From positions 29,159,943-29,223,942 of the forward strand of contig JABBOT010000005.1 in assembly GCA_016165875.1 (NCBI GenBank): a stretch of DNA of 64,000 nucleotides. Reading direction: 5' to 3'. Position numbers and translations under genes: made by a program. Within the stretch, counting starts at the first letter, position 1; each line of letters opens with the position of its first letter. Source of the DNA: Acanthopleura granulata (taxonomy: Eukaryota > Mollusca > Polyplacophora > Chitonida > Chitonidae). The notes under the pieces are model-generated. The model worked only from the letters and a program-made list of their open reading frames with translations, was not told the origin of the DNA and made no database searches. This document shows, piece by piece, positions 41,501 through 51,628 of this stretch.

Positions 41501-44500
41501 TATTGTTGCTATTTCTCTGTATTTTTGATTCTGTTAAGTATAGTGTCCTTGAATGGCCTGAGTCAAGTTTATGGGTGGAGGAAGCAGCGCAGACCCTTGA
41601 CAAAATCACAGCCTGTTGCCATCTGTCTGACAAATCTAACGTGTTTAAAACACACAAAAACATATCCGCACCAACGAAAGTTTGATTCGAGCATTCAAAA
41701 TCATTGACCATATGCCGGATGGCAGTAACAACGGACGTTGTGTTATCTGTGAATGCTAGCGAAGGCGCTGGAGTAGCCAGAGGTTAAAAAGGAACATTTT
41801 ATTCTGCCGGAGACGGGCCTAGTTGGTGTGTTAAGGTTGTTTCAGCATTGATTGTCTTTCCATACGTAACGAGACACGCGTATATACAGAGGTCAGTATT
41901 TATCACTGTATACGCCAGGCTTTCATGTCTGATGAGGGATTTTTGTAAATAATTCATGCCAGAGCCGGTCGTATTGAGGTGTGATATTGGTTGTACAACA
42001 TCACATTGGCAGCATGTCTGCACAAAAGAACTACCCAACCATAATTACAGTTTGATGTATGAAAGAGGCAATGAAGGAATGTAGTGATACGTATATAATA
42101 TTTACAGTACGGTTAAAAGCCGAATATCGTCATCCTTCCTAATATTTCTTTCTTGGAGGCTAATGTCACACAATATAACATTAAGGGGGCACTCACATAC
42201 ATGAACTCCGAAGCAAACAACAATTCCCATGGCAATAGATTACAATGTACGCTAAGCTTTCCTGCCCAACCACGTGTGGTAGCCTTTGCGTGCAATGCCA
42301 CACATGGTGTACATATCACATCGGATCTAGACGTGTTGTGTGGTAGCCTTGACGTGTTGTGTCATGTATGGTGTACATATCACACCGGATCTAGACGTGT
42401 TGTGTGGTAGCTTTGACGTGTTGTGCTACGCTTAGTGTACACATCACACCGGATCTAGAAGTGTTGTGTGGTAGCTTTGACGTGTTATATAAATCTGCCT
42501 AACACATGATCCACAAATCATACAAGCCCGTGTGGCACATTGTCGTGTGACTGCATAAACTACAGATCATAAAAACCCCACACGCGTGACACATTGCAGT
42601 GTCACGCATGTCTATATATCATGCAAGGCCTACATATGTGGGTCATATAGTTTACATATCATAGCCTGTGGTCATTGCAGTGTTACACAGGGTCCGTATA
42701 GTATACAAAACCAACACGTGTGGTACATTGTAGTGTTACAGATGGCCTACATATCGTACAATGTCAACACGTTAGGTACATTGCAATGTCGCATGTGGCC
42801 TACATGTTATGCAAATCTTACATGTGTGCTACACTGCAGTGTCACGCATGTCTACAGATCACACTAAGACTACACGGGTGGTGCATTGTGCTGTCATACG
42901 GGCTCTTTATATCATACAAACTCTACACGTGTGATACACTGCAGTGTCACGAATGGTCTACATATTATACAAAGCCAACACGTGTGGTACATAGCAGTGT
43001 CACGCTTCTCCACATATCATACAAAGTCTCCATGTGTAGCAAATATCAGAGTCACGCATAGTCTACATATCATACAAAGCCTTCACGTGTGGTAAGTAGG
43101 ATTAGTTTATAAGACAGGCAGCAAACAAACAAAACAGAGACAAAATTGCTAATATCTGCAAAAGCCGTTTTGAAAGAGAAAAATCAATAGTGTACTTGGA
43201 GTTTTGAGAATTTTCTGATAATTTACATATCCAGATTTTGCATATCCAATAGTGAACGAAAGAGTTATGAATGGGTATATTACATTGTCCATTCCGCATA
43301 GGGTATGGTGTATAGCAGAAGTATGAGTAATCCTTTGTGTGAAGCACATCACTTGTCAGCTTTACCAGTGTAGCGAGTCTGGTGTGGCGAGTCTGTTGTA
43401 GCGAGTCAGGTGTGGCGATTCTGGTAGTAAGGTGTGGCAAGTCAGGAGTGGTTAGTCTGGTGTAGCGAGTCAGGTGTGGCGAGTCAGGTGTGGTGAGTCT
43501 GGTGTAGCCTTTCGTCCAGAATACTCCATAGGGCACCATTTGTTACAGTCCTGAAACCAAACATTAGCGTCGACAGATGCACAGGGTGAGTCTTGCCAGT
43601 CAGTTCTGAGATTTGTACCCACGAGCTACATGTGGTACATCCTTGCAATTATTGCATGTACACACAGTTTAAAGGTACAGATAAATGTTCATGGTTACAT
43701 TAACCTGGAATGTGTTCAGGGCTGGTAGTTTTTTAACAATATTTTAGCAATAACGAATAACGATTAAGCGTTTCCAAAGACGTATTTTTGAGTATAACGT
43801 CTACACAGCATGCACACAATTTGAATAAAACGCAACAAAATTCTGAGAATTATAAGCAAAACAAAAATTACAACAATAAATAAATACAAATTTCGAAACT
43901 GAGATGAAGACACTATAGACTACAGGATAACACTGTAATATCAGCTAAAATGTCAGTCACAAAGTAAAAAGATTTCAAAGTAAAAGAACTCAGACACCAC
44001 CTATTCTGTTTGCATTTAGTAAACACACAAGGAAACGATTCTGGGACCTATCCGGCTCTGCCAGTGCAATACACACCAAGAATATTTTTGAGTCGTTGGC
44101 ATATATGACCGTGTATAAAGGCTGTTTATGCTTGTAGCAAAAGTTGTCTACCTTGATTTTGTCTAACTAGCGTAAATATACTGCATTAACATACATGTCT
44201 GTCATAGGCCAGCGTGAACAGCACACATCCAATCTAAGCACAGGTCAGTTAAATAGCACACTGTTATGTATAAAAATGCTCTATGTGTGCTGACGAACAC
44301 AGTGACATTTAAAGGGAAAGGCCTCGTGAAAAAAGATCATCAAAAGCTGTATCTGAAAATATCTTCCCTGAAATTTTTAGATTGTTTTTCATCAATATAC
44401 ACGCAATCAAATGTTTTGATTGTATGCTGGGTTTAGTGGACAGTATTGATAATTTCATTCACCAGTGACGTCACACAACTTCATAATCAGCTCTGAACAG

Positions 44501-47500
44501 AGGTCTTGTGAAGAGTATTCCTGTAATGTTTGCCGATATAGGAAAACGTTAATGTGACATTCAATTTCCGCTCAGGGCCATAGAAAAGTCGGCGTGGCGT
44601 CACTGGTGAGCCACATCATCAGTATGGTCCATATAACCCACCATACAATGAAAACATTTGACTGCGTTTATTTTGATGAAAAAATCTAAAATATTCAGGG
44701 AAGGTATTTTCAGAGAGTTTTCAATGGCCTTTTCACTCACCGTAAGTTTTACGAGGTCTTTCCCTTTAAAGCTAAGACGGCGGAAGTTCTAAGTTAAGTG
44801 TGCCAAACATGTTACTCAATATTATGTTCATTTCGGTAAAGTACTTTTCTCTAACAGCTGCTACGACAGCCAAAACTGACATTTGACCGAGCTCCGTCGC
44901 CTGGTATGAAACGCAGCCATTCTGTCTGGGCTGTGACGTAAATGTTTCAAGCGAGGAATATTCTTGTCGCCTGAAACTGTAGTAAGCTGCAATGATTTTC
45001 TTAATAACTAAAGGTATAAAAATACTAAAAATTAGCCTTACTATGTATGTACTAACTTCACAAAGAACACTCTCCTAAAACTCTATTCCCTTATTTTCGC
45101 TGGCCCAAATGACACATACTGTCAAATAACTAGATGTCTGGCCTACAGCATATCCAAATATCATCAGGGGTTGACAAAAATTTTCTCAAAATAAATCAGC
45201 TGGAATGCAGGTACTAGCGTCCTTTCGCCATAGAAACAGAGTTGGGGGGGGGGCACTTGCTCATTGGATGATATTTTTCTCAGTTTAATTGTAGCCACAA
45301 GTAATGATCAAGAAACTTACTCCTGCCACAATACAATGGTCCGGGAATACATTGCAGTGTTCTTCACGCATGTAGTTGTTATAATTAAATAATATAACAT
45401 TAAAACAGTGTGCTGTCCCTATGTTAGTACATGTTACAATGACAGACAACTCAAAACATTTGCGTCTCGGCTTATAAACATCTGATATCTTCTAGCTCTC
45501 TGATTGGTCAATCCCTCATAAGCTGGCAGCACAATACTGCCCACATTTCAAACGAAGATAATTCAGAAACGAAGTCATACAATTTCAGACAGGTTTTTAA
45601 CATTCAAGAGAATTTTATAATCTTTTCAGTGAACAGTGCTTCAGTCATGAGCTGTCTTTTGCTTTAAACATGACTGTGCTGCATACATGTCCCGACACGT
45701 GGCAGGTGTTCTTATACTTGCGATGAGTTTGAAGTGCTAGTTCTCATCATTGACAACTTAGCAGAGGTAAACCTTAATACACCTGTTTTACCCCAGATTC
45801 ACTCGAGCTACACTTCAGTGCTTCGCCACAAACAGACTGCATAGGCCTATTCACATCCAGTTCACCACACATCTATACAGCTATCCACTCATCATAACGG
45901 TAATCTATCTCCATGTTCACAAACAGAAATGCTCTCATATTTGGCAAAACTATTTGTAAAAAGACATTTACAGATGGCGTCTTTAGGCTAAAAACCATTA
46001 TTTGAACGGGAAACGATACCACCAAAGGCAAAACATAAAAAAGGGAATTAAATGAAGTCTTTAGTGTCCGCCTAATTATTAGGCTGGCTGACGTGGACAA
46101 ATTTTGAATAATTAAGGCAGGACAGATCATTTCTTCATAAACATTACATCTGGAGAACGTGGAGTGGCCGAATCCATATTCAAGTGGGACATAATCCAAT
46201 CAATGAAGAGATACGGGTGGAATAGGGTCTGAGAAGGGTCAGAACAGAGCTGATTACAACATTATATCCAGCTTGCGCCCAGACTGATCTGAATCAACAT
46301 TCATTTATTATGTATATATTTCCATTACTGACGGAACTGCATTTTGCATTTGGCGTTAAAGTGTACCGTGGAAGCTATATACCCCATATACTCTTAAAAC
46401 TAATGAATAACAGTCATTAAGGTACCCAGGGCAGTCCAAATCGTTTATTATTTACCACTTTAGTTTGGAAATTCCACACCGATAGTGTATCTCTGCTTTC
46501 ATTTTAAATGAGGATTTTTTTCACTGTCTCCATAATTCTAAGCGTATAGTAGTACTGGTCCCAAATGGATGGTAAACATTTCACTGTGTCAATTCTTGAA
46601 CACTACATGTCCGCTAATAGGCCTACTTGTGACCCAGCAATGGGCTTATAAATGCAGGTTCGTTGAATGAGAGGTGGAGAGGGGCTGAATGTGGGACTGG
46701 GTGAAAGCAGTTTGTGGGAAACATGGTGAATACTTGAAATGTTGCTTGGAAGACGAGTGAAAAAACATTCATAATTTGAGTCCATATTTCGTGGATCACA
46801 CATTCAGACGTTATTTAATAATAAATGACCGCTGTGTCAAATAAAAATATGAAGTAAAGCAGTTCGGTACAGTTGGTAGGGTTGGGCGTTTGTTATAAGT
46901 CAATGCCTCTTCTACTATAAACAGACCAGGGCGCCCCTGTAGAGAGGGCTGGGCCTTGACTTAACCCCCATATACTACATCACCATTATTCTTCAGTTAG
47001 ACTATTAAATACGAGACTGTCCCTAACAACTGCGAGATTATCTGGAGGTGTGAAGATTCTCCTTAGCGCTAGGTTGATTTATTTCTCTGTCATAAAATGT
47101 CCCCACCTGTCTCCTCACCTCGGGTTCAATTGAGATTTATTCACTTTTATCAACGCCGATTACTCCTATTCTGCCTATTGGCTTTTTGGGGCAAGATTTA
47201 CCCTGTTGGTGTTCCCTGGAATAGTTAACCCACAGAATCGATTTAGTAGTTCGGTTGTTTATCTGACATGATTCCCACCACACTGTCCGAGGGTCGCCCC
47301 TCTGTCTTCACATGTAAACCATGTACAGCTGAGAGTTTTTCTTCTCCAACTACCCATCCAAACGGCCCCTTACTGACAGCCGCCTGCTCCCCTAATCCGT
47401 GTTAATCCCACAGGGAATCCCATAGAAGTTCTGGTGGATCAACCTTCATCGTTAATCAAATTGTACTTTTTGTTCTTGAGATCTACTGCTTTTAAATGAA

Positions 47501-50500
47501 ATGAGAGCTTGCTAAGCAGCTGCAAATATCGCCAATATTTTAGGTTTTTGAACGAAACAGTGCAGACTTTTTGTTTGTTTATGCGACATTTTGTTTATTC
47601 TGTTAATTACGAAATTTGCTCGTTGGTTACAACTTCCATCCGTTTACCCTTCTCTTGTTTTTAACTTAAAGAAGAGCTGAAACCCATGTGATACAGGAAT
47701 CGGATGTGGCTTGTACTTTGTTTGTAACATGCAAAGCGATTCTTCGTTCCTTGTCTGTTTAAAAAATAAATCGCTACTTAAAACATAACCGATCCCAAAG
47801 CAAGCCTATTTCTTCAAGTGTTAAAATTAGTACTTTGTATCAGAAGTTTTTCAAAAATGAGTTTACCTTGTAGCCATAAATGACCTAGAAAGTGTATTTT
47901 GTGGAACCGAGCTGGGTGCTCGAATGCCAATTATACACACTATTTCACTGAATTTCACAAATGAATAGTAGGCCTAGGAGTAAATTGTTTTCAAAATAAA
48001 CGAACGCCAGTGTGCTGGACGATTAACACTTACTTTAATGACCTCTTTGAACTGAGCGAAATATTTATCTGATACATGCTTTGTAAAACATATACCTATA
48101 GTTGTTTCAGCGCATAAAGCATGTTTAGCGAAACTGAACCTCAGGCCATTATTAAGGTGGACCTAACGGATAGCGTGCCAACGCCTCGCCCCCTCTCCCT
48201 CTCCCCCTCCAGCTGCCCCCCGTCCACACTTCTCCATTGCGACAATAACTTGGCCAACCAAACCATCAGCAATTATCTACGTTCGTCTCGAGCTGTTTTT
48301 TATCCGCTCCCACTGATTTGCTTATTTAACTTAATGGCCACATAATTCGATTTACGATGACCCATTTCGTTGTTGTCGGGTTTTTTATTCGCCTATTTGG
48401 AAAAATTTATGGAGCTGCGGGCAGAGGAAGAATTAACGTTATGACAATTGGATTTTCCTTGATCCAGATGGCTGGGTTTTCTTATAGATTGTTACTCTCT
48501 ACATCCAAGATGCATAGCCAAGTATTCACGGTGAATGCAAAGCGTTGGATACTCATACTGGTCAGCACTTTTCTTTATTTATAAGGAAAACTGCGATAGT
48601 CTAGATCAGCTAGTCTAACACTATACACCGCATGTGTTTAAAGGCCACCAGGCGTGGAACAACATGTCCTAAATCCAAGTAGATGCGCCTAATGCACTGC
48701 ACCTATTGTTCCGCAGTGAAGTGCTTATTTCTAACCTAGGCATTGAAACCGACATTCGTATACCAGCCGTCAACCAAAATGGTCACTCCAAAAATGGATC
48801 AGTTTCCAAAAACGACAGATAATACAAACCACCAAAGAACAAAGAAAATATATAAATATAAAAATCAGGATGGATTCATGCAAAGATACTAGTAAGCAGT
48901 CAACAGTTTTCAGTGATGATTACAAGACGTGATCAGTGTTCCAGACGAACATTACAAATGGGTATTTCTGACACCTGTTTCTCACAAAGCTGTCGGCTAG
49001 GGCCACCTGAGATTGGTTTCCAGTTCCCTATTCCCAGTTCCCAGTTTTCCTTTTCCTCTTCCCAGGTGTCAGTTCCCTATTCTCAGTTCCCAGTTCTCTG
49101 TTTTTCTATTAAACATTAGATAGATAATCTGCCTTAGAGCAAAATATTTCATTTTCAGATTCTTCTTTCGAAACACGAATCTGCAATGTCACCATAAAGT
49201 ATGACGTGCCATACCAACAGCCTGTGAAAAATAGAATTTGAAAAAGTTCATATAAATTCAGTGTTATCCTGTGCCAGACAACAGCCTATATCATTACAAA
49301 GGGAAAGGTATGGAGCATCACATGCCATATGGCACAGCATGGTTCGGAGTAAATTACTTCTGTAAATACTTGCTCCTCTTAACAATAAAATTTTAAAAAT
49401 TCACATAAATTCAGTGTTATCCTGTGCAAAGGCCACACCCTACACATTATTACAAAGGGAATTCTATTTAGCCTCACATGCCATGTTACACCGCCTTGCA
49501 CAGAGTAAATTACCGCCTGTAACTACTCTTCTTTGGCGTAAACCCATCTCTCAGGTAAATATAAAATAAAAAAATTCACATAAATTCGGTGTTGTTTTGT
49601 TTCCCTTTGTAATGATATAGGCTGTTGCCTGGAAGAGGATAACACTAAATGTATGAACATTTTTTAATTTTATTGTTAACAGGGAGATGGGTATACGCTA
49701 AAAAGAGTACTTACAGGAAGTAGTTTACTCCGTACCAGGCTGTGTCACATGGCATGTGATGCTCCATACATTTCCCTTTGTAATGAAATAGCTTGTTGTC
49801 TGGCACAAAGTAACACTGAATTTATGTAAATTTTAATTTTTTATTGTTAACTGGGAGATGGGTATACGCTAAACAGAGTATTTACACGAAGTAGTTTACT
49901 CTGTGCCAGGCTGTGTCATGTGATGTGATGATTCACACTTTTTCCATTGTAATGATACAGGTTGTTGCCTGGTATAGGATAACTCTGAATTTATGTGAAT
50001 TTTTTGTTTCCCTGGGAGTTGGGTGTACGAGAAAGAAGTAGTGTTTACAGGAAGAAATTTGCTCTGTGCCAGGCAGTTTCATATGGCATGTGATGCTCCA
50101 TGCATCTCTTTTTGGAATGATATGGGTTGTTGCCTCCCACGGGATAACACTGAATTTATCTGAATATTTTAATTTCATTATTACCAGGAGATGGGTATAC
50201 TCCAAAAACGCGAGCATTCACAGGAAATATTTTTCTCTGTGCCAGGCTGTGTCATATGACATGTGATGCTCCATACATTTCCCTTTGTAATGATATACGT
50301 TGTTGCCTGGAACAGGATAACACTGAATTTACGTGTATTTTTAAATTCTTTTTTTTTACCTGGGAGATGGTAAATGCCAAAGATTGGTATTTAGAGGAAG
50401 TAATTTACCCTGTGCCAGGCTTTGTCACATTTCGTGTGATGCTCCATACATTTCCCCGTGTAATGTTTTAGGTTGCTGCCTGGCACAAGATAACACTGAA

Positions 50501-51628
50501 TTAATGTGATATTTTAAATTTTATTGTTACCTGGGAGATGGGTATACGCTAAAGAAGAGCATTTACAGGAAGTAAATAGCTATATGTAAATGTGTTATAT
50601 GGATAGGATAGCACTGAGTTTATGTGAATATTTTTGTAGTTTTATTGTTTACAGGCTATATGGTATGACATGTGATGTTTGTTTTTTGTGATATAGCAGC
50701 CTGGTATTTTCAACAGAAGAGTCTACAAATGAAATAATTATAATAATAATAATAACTCTGAGACTGGTTATGTGATATGCTATCTAATACTTAGTATAAA
50801 CAACAGAGAACTGGGAATAGGGAAAGCAGAGCTGGCAGCCAACTGTTCAGGTGGCTGTTCTCTAAGCTTCATTACTTTTATACCAGCTTGCGCGTTTGAC
50901 GATACACCATACCTAGTTTCCCATGGAACTTGCTCGATTCTCTCCCCCTAAACTCTCCCCTCTTTGACATGAGACAATTATTCCGCATATTAGCAAAGTA
51001 TGCTTATCTGTTCACAGGTATCTACCTAACCATTGTGATGTCACTGACGTCACTCTCTGTCATCATGACCGTGTTTGTGCTGAACCTTCATCATAGAGGA
51101 CCCAGCAAACAGGCTGTTCCCGTCTGGCTTCGCAACATCTTTCTGGGCCGTATGGCTCGCTGGTTATGTCTTCCCGCGGGCGAGACCACCTACAGGGACT
51201 ACTATTCGGGCGACACAGCCCAATTCCTGCGCAAGGTCTCCTTGAAAATGACAATTGAAAACATGGCGCAAGAGCTAAAGGACGATCTAGAAAACGGTAT
51301 GGCGGATACCCTGCTCGACCAAAGTGGCTTGCCGTTTTCTAACGAAAAGCAGGACTCGAGAACCAACTCTACTCTCTCCAACGAGAACTACCGAAGGACG
51401 AACAATAAAAACCCTAGAAACGTCTCAAAAACAAACGAAGAAATTCTGCGCGCGTTGAAACGACTGATAGAAAAACACGACAGAGAGGATCACGAGTATG
51501 AGATAATACAAGAATGGCGGAAAGTGGCCCAAGTGGTTGACAGGATTTTGTTTTGGATATTTTTAACTGGGACACTGGTCTCCACGTTGACTGTTCTTGT
51601 GATTGCTCCCTTAACCAGATCGTTTTGA
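23445..51628 (+). CDS. Nicotinic acetylcholine receptor alpha-type subunit, six coding exons, complete
   Basis: Join 23445-23514, 25575-25795, 30806-30850, 31460-31569, 32918-33453, 51018-51628 gives 530 residues and a TGA stop; this is the usual length for the family. Seen in the protein: hydrophobic signal segment at 1-22; loop D Trp109; loop A WLPD and Tyr147; Cys-loop C182 to C196 with 13 residues between; loop B Trp203; loop C Tyr244 with adjacent Cys246-Cys247; M1 about 264-286; M2 about 294-315; M3 328-351; cytoplasmic loop 352-498; M4 about 500-525. M2 has Glu at -1', Leu at 9' and Glu at 20', which in this family predicts a cation-selective channel. The vicinal cysteines define an alpha-type, principal-face subunit. 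By family knowledge it forms pentamers in the plasma membrane of neurons or muscle and is gated by acetylcholine. The M2 stretch GEKIALGITVLLAF is closest, by eye, to alpha7-like and alpha9/10-like subunits; I cannot choose between them. Possible N-glycosylation sites are Asn78 (NAS) and Asn214 (NRS). The ligand and subunit partners are unknown. Confidence 0.95.
23515..25574 (+). other. nAChR intron 1
   Basis: GT...AG intron of 2,060 bp, from gtgagt to the tandem TAGCAG acceptor. I saw no further coding homology, SINE or tandem repeat in it. Confidence 0.8.
25575..25795 (+). CDS. nAChR exon 2: N-terminal helix and first beta strands
   Basis: Residues 24-97. The motif LMMYLTRGYEKSVRPVRNAS, then VIVHMGLTLTQIFDL, is the classic start of the ligand-binding domain (family pattern L...L...Y.K..RPV.N....V..GL.L.QI.D). 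The donor gtgagt at 25796 is at phase 0, as in other nAChR genes. The acceptor reads TTAGCAG, so there are two tandem AGs; using the first would add one Ala codon (25572-25574) without changing frame. Asn78 lies in a glycosylation sequon. About 50 residues come before the conserved helix, slightly long for the family and not recognisable. Confidence 0.93.
27200..27575. repeat. About 42-bp tandem repeat in intron 2
   Basis: Units of CACTGTAGCAGCTACTCTC, then TCCCTGTCACACATGTA, about 8 copies. The ORFs in both directions across it are products of the repeat. Confidence 0.75.
28223..28398. repeat. 88-bp tandem duplication in intron 2
   Basis: TTATTTCGTTCTTTTTGACA starts at 28223 and again at 28311. 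The two units run in parallel through AATAGCATTT and GATATCAGAT with few differences. Confidence 0.9.
28520..28811. repeat. About 26-bp minisatellite in intron 2
   Basis: About 11 units of AACAGGAAACTCAAACAGTC then AAACAT, with single-base changes. Confidence 0.9.
30806..30850 (+). CDS. nAChR exon 3: 45-bp loop D exon
   Basis: The exon encodes EEKNQILVTNVWLDQ (residues 98-112), flanked by a gacag acceptor and a gtaaac donor. A 45-bp phase 0-0 exon with the TNVWL core is the conserved third exon of nAChR genes. Trp109 is the complementary-face loop D tryptophan of the binding pocket. The exon is too short to appear in an ORF search; it was found by looking for the expected gap between FDL and EW. 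Confidence 0.93.
30851..31459 (+). other. nAChR intron 3
   Basis: GT...AG intron of 609 bp, containing a small terminal-inverted-repeat element at 31055-31163. Confidence 0.9.
31055..31163. mobile_element. Small terminal-inverted-repeat element (MITE-like) in intron 3
   Basis: The left end CAGGCCCCAGGATCACGAAG (then CTGTCTTT) is the near-complement of the right end AAAGACAGCTCTTGATATCC (then TGGGGCCAG). The arms are about 28 bp with a few mismatches. No ORF. I could not define a target-site duplication. Confidence 0.65.
31460..31569 (+). CDS. nAChR exon 4: 110-bp loop A exon
   Basis: Residues 113-148 plus two bases of codon 149. It reads EWTDEFMTWNPKDF, then IIRIPCDKLWLPDIVLYN. Acceptor aatag, donor gtgagt, phase 0 in and phase 2 out, 110 bp: the same size and phases as vertebrate exon 4. 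WLPDIVLYN is loop A with its tyrosine (Tyr147). Position 136 is Cys in IPCDKLW, where family members usually have Ser or a similar small residue. This adds an unpaired extracellular cysteine close to the pocket. Confidence 0.95.
31625..31955 (-). mobile_element. Long SINE variant in nAChR intron 4
   Basis: Shares the tail ACTCAAGAATATTTCACTTA with the other SINEs, but has a longer body ending at 31900-31950 in another tRNA-like head. Read on the minus strand, box B is GGGTTCAAACC. It lies antisense to the receptor gene, about 55 bp past the exon 4 donor. Confidence 0.65.
32388..32580 (-). mobile_element. Degenerate SINE in nAChR intron 4
   Basis: The body (TTTATACGATGGTGGTCAGCATTATGG) and the remains of a head (GGTTGCGCTAGCATGCTAATCC, as read on the plus strand) mark a diverged antisense copy. 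It contains the 15-bp inverted repeat listed separately. Confidence 0.55.
32473..32510. repeat. Perfect 15-bp inverted repeat, 8-nt loop
   Basis: TCAGCATCTTGCTGG at 32473-32487 and CCAGCAAGATGCTGA at 32496-32510 are exact complements. It lies in intron 4 about 400 bp before exon 5 and could form a stem in the pre-mRNA. Confidence 0.9.
32918..33453 (+). CDS. nAChR exon 5: Cys-loop, loops B and C, M1 and M2
   Basis: Residues 149-328. It carries the Cys-loop CKVDVTYFPFDEQRC (182-196), loop B GSWTYDG (Trp203), loop C HYSCCPEPFPDVTF (244-256), M1 and the whole of M2 up to EFVPLI. The acceptor is cgaacag and the donor is gtaagt at 33454, phase 1. Two or more ancestral exons appear merged here compared with vertebrate alpha7. 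In loop C the second aromatic residue after the Cys pair is Phe251 where Tyr is usual. The reading frame stays open past the donor to 33596, so a transcript keeping the intron would add about 46 unrelated residues after M2. Confidence 0.97.
34200..34310. repeat. Short degenerate tandem repeat
   Basis: AAGTGGGCTATAGTAAATATGAC and AAGTGGGCATAAGTAAAATGAC lie about 62 bp apart, with ACTGCTCTCACGTGAACTCGAG between them. Two to three partial units. Confidence 0.4.
34584..34606. repeat. TA microsatellite
   Basis: About 11 TA dinucleotides inside intron 5. Confidence 0.9.
42293..42495. repeat. 64-bp tandem repeat, 3 units
   Basis: GGATCTAGACGTGTTGTGTGG occurs at 42323, 42387 and 42451 (last with a single change), spaced exactly 64 bp. 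Confidence 0.9.
42500..43095. repeat. About 53-bp tandem repeat, about 10 units, E-box rich
   Basis: ACATTGCAGTGTCACGCATG and variants recur every 52-54 bp from 42725 to 43041, joined by CTACATATCATACAAAGCC. Several units carry CACGTG, as in ACACGTGTGGTAC. All frames stay open for long stretches; I treat those ORFs as artefacts. Confidence 0.88.
43365..43512. repeat. About 15-bp minisatellite
   Basis: About 10 units of GGTGTGGCGAGTCAG/T with changes. It is the third distinct tandem array within 1.2 kb. Confidence 0.85.
44312..44766. mobile_element. Foldback element with long inverted repeats and TA flanks
   Basis: The left arm runs AAGGGAAAGGCCTCGTGAAA to the CACCAGTGACGTCAC near 44475. The right arm, reverse-complemented, matches it nearly end to end (AAGGGAAAGACCTCGTAAAA through CACCAGTGACGCCAC). 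Arms are about 165-170 bp around a spacer of about 100 bp. TA sits at both outer ends (44310-44311 and 44767-44768), as expected of Tc1/mariner-type insertion. There is no transposase ORF, so it would be non-autonomous. Confidence 0.8.
44783..45400 (+). repeat. Dispersed repeat, copy 2
   Basis: Same family and orientation as 13650-14010, starting only about 15 bp after the foldback element. It carries about 260 extra bases (45015-45290) relative to copy 1, including a G-run at 45245-45254. Confidence 0.65.
48188..48225. other. Pyrimidine tract
   Basis: CCCCCTCTCCCTCTCCCCCT then CCAGCTGCCCCCC. The minus strand has four G-runs; one loop is 8 nt, just outside the usual G-quadruplex rule. Confidence 0.6.
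49235..49600 (-). repeat. 172-bp satellite, inverted units
   Basis: About two units in reverse orientation: ATAAATTCAGTGTTATCCTGTG, then CATTACAAAGGGAA and CATCACATGCCAT. Each is the reverse complement of the units that follow after 49600. Confidence 0.88.
49600..50710 (+). repeat. 172-bp satellite, direct units
   Basis: About six units and a broken seventh. TTCCCTTTGTAATGATATAG and variants occur at 49601, 49772, 49942, about 50106, 50279 and 50452. Each unit also has CTGGGAGATGGGTATACGCT, GTGCCAGGCTGTGTCA and CATGTGATGCTCCATACA. The short ORFs inside are not genes. The array ends about 300 bp before exon 6. Confidence 0.92.
51018..51628 (+). CDS. nAChR exon 6: M3, cytoplasmic loop, M4 and stop
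   Basis: Residues 329-530. The acceptor ttcacag joins A of exon 5 to GT here, giving VPLIS-IYLTIVMSLTSLSV. That restores exactly 24 residues between VPLI and the HH after M3, the same spacing as alpha7. LHHRGPS...VPVWLRNIFLGRMARWL is the conserved start of the cytoplasmic loop. The loop is about 147 residues, Asn- and Ser-rich in the middle, then an amphipathic MA helix (EILRALKRLIEKHD...EWRKVAQVVDRI) leads into M4. The protein ends APLTRSF. Upstream in-frame codons back to 50930 belong to the intron. Confidence 0.97.

Larger units (their letters stand above)
33454..51017 (+). other. nAChR intron 5, 17.6 kb, between M2 and M3
   Basis: GT...AG intron of 17,564 bp, from gtaagt to ttcacag. It holds a TA microsatellite, three adjacent minisatellites, a foldback element, a degenerate dispersed repeat and an inverted satellite array. 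Between 34.6 and 42.2 kb and between 45.4 and 49.2 kb I see no feature beyond short ORFs of no recognisable family. Confidence 0.9.

Noticed and set aside
41251..41685. 144-codon ORF with a hydrophobic middle
   Set aside because: No family signature; the last third may overlap an old repeat.
42586..43539. Several ORFs of 69-145 codons
   Set aside because: They are translations of the 53-bp and 15-bp minisatellites in different frames.
50930..51017. ATG-start extension of the last receptor exon
   Set aside because: It lies before the ttcacag acceptor. Splicing at 51018 restores the exact M2-M3 spacing of the family.
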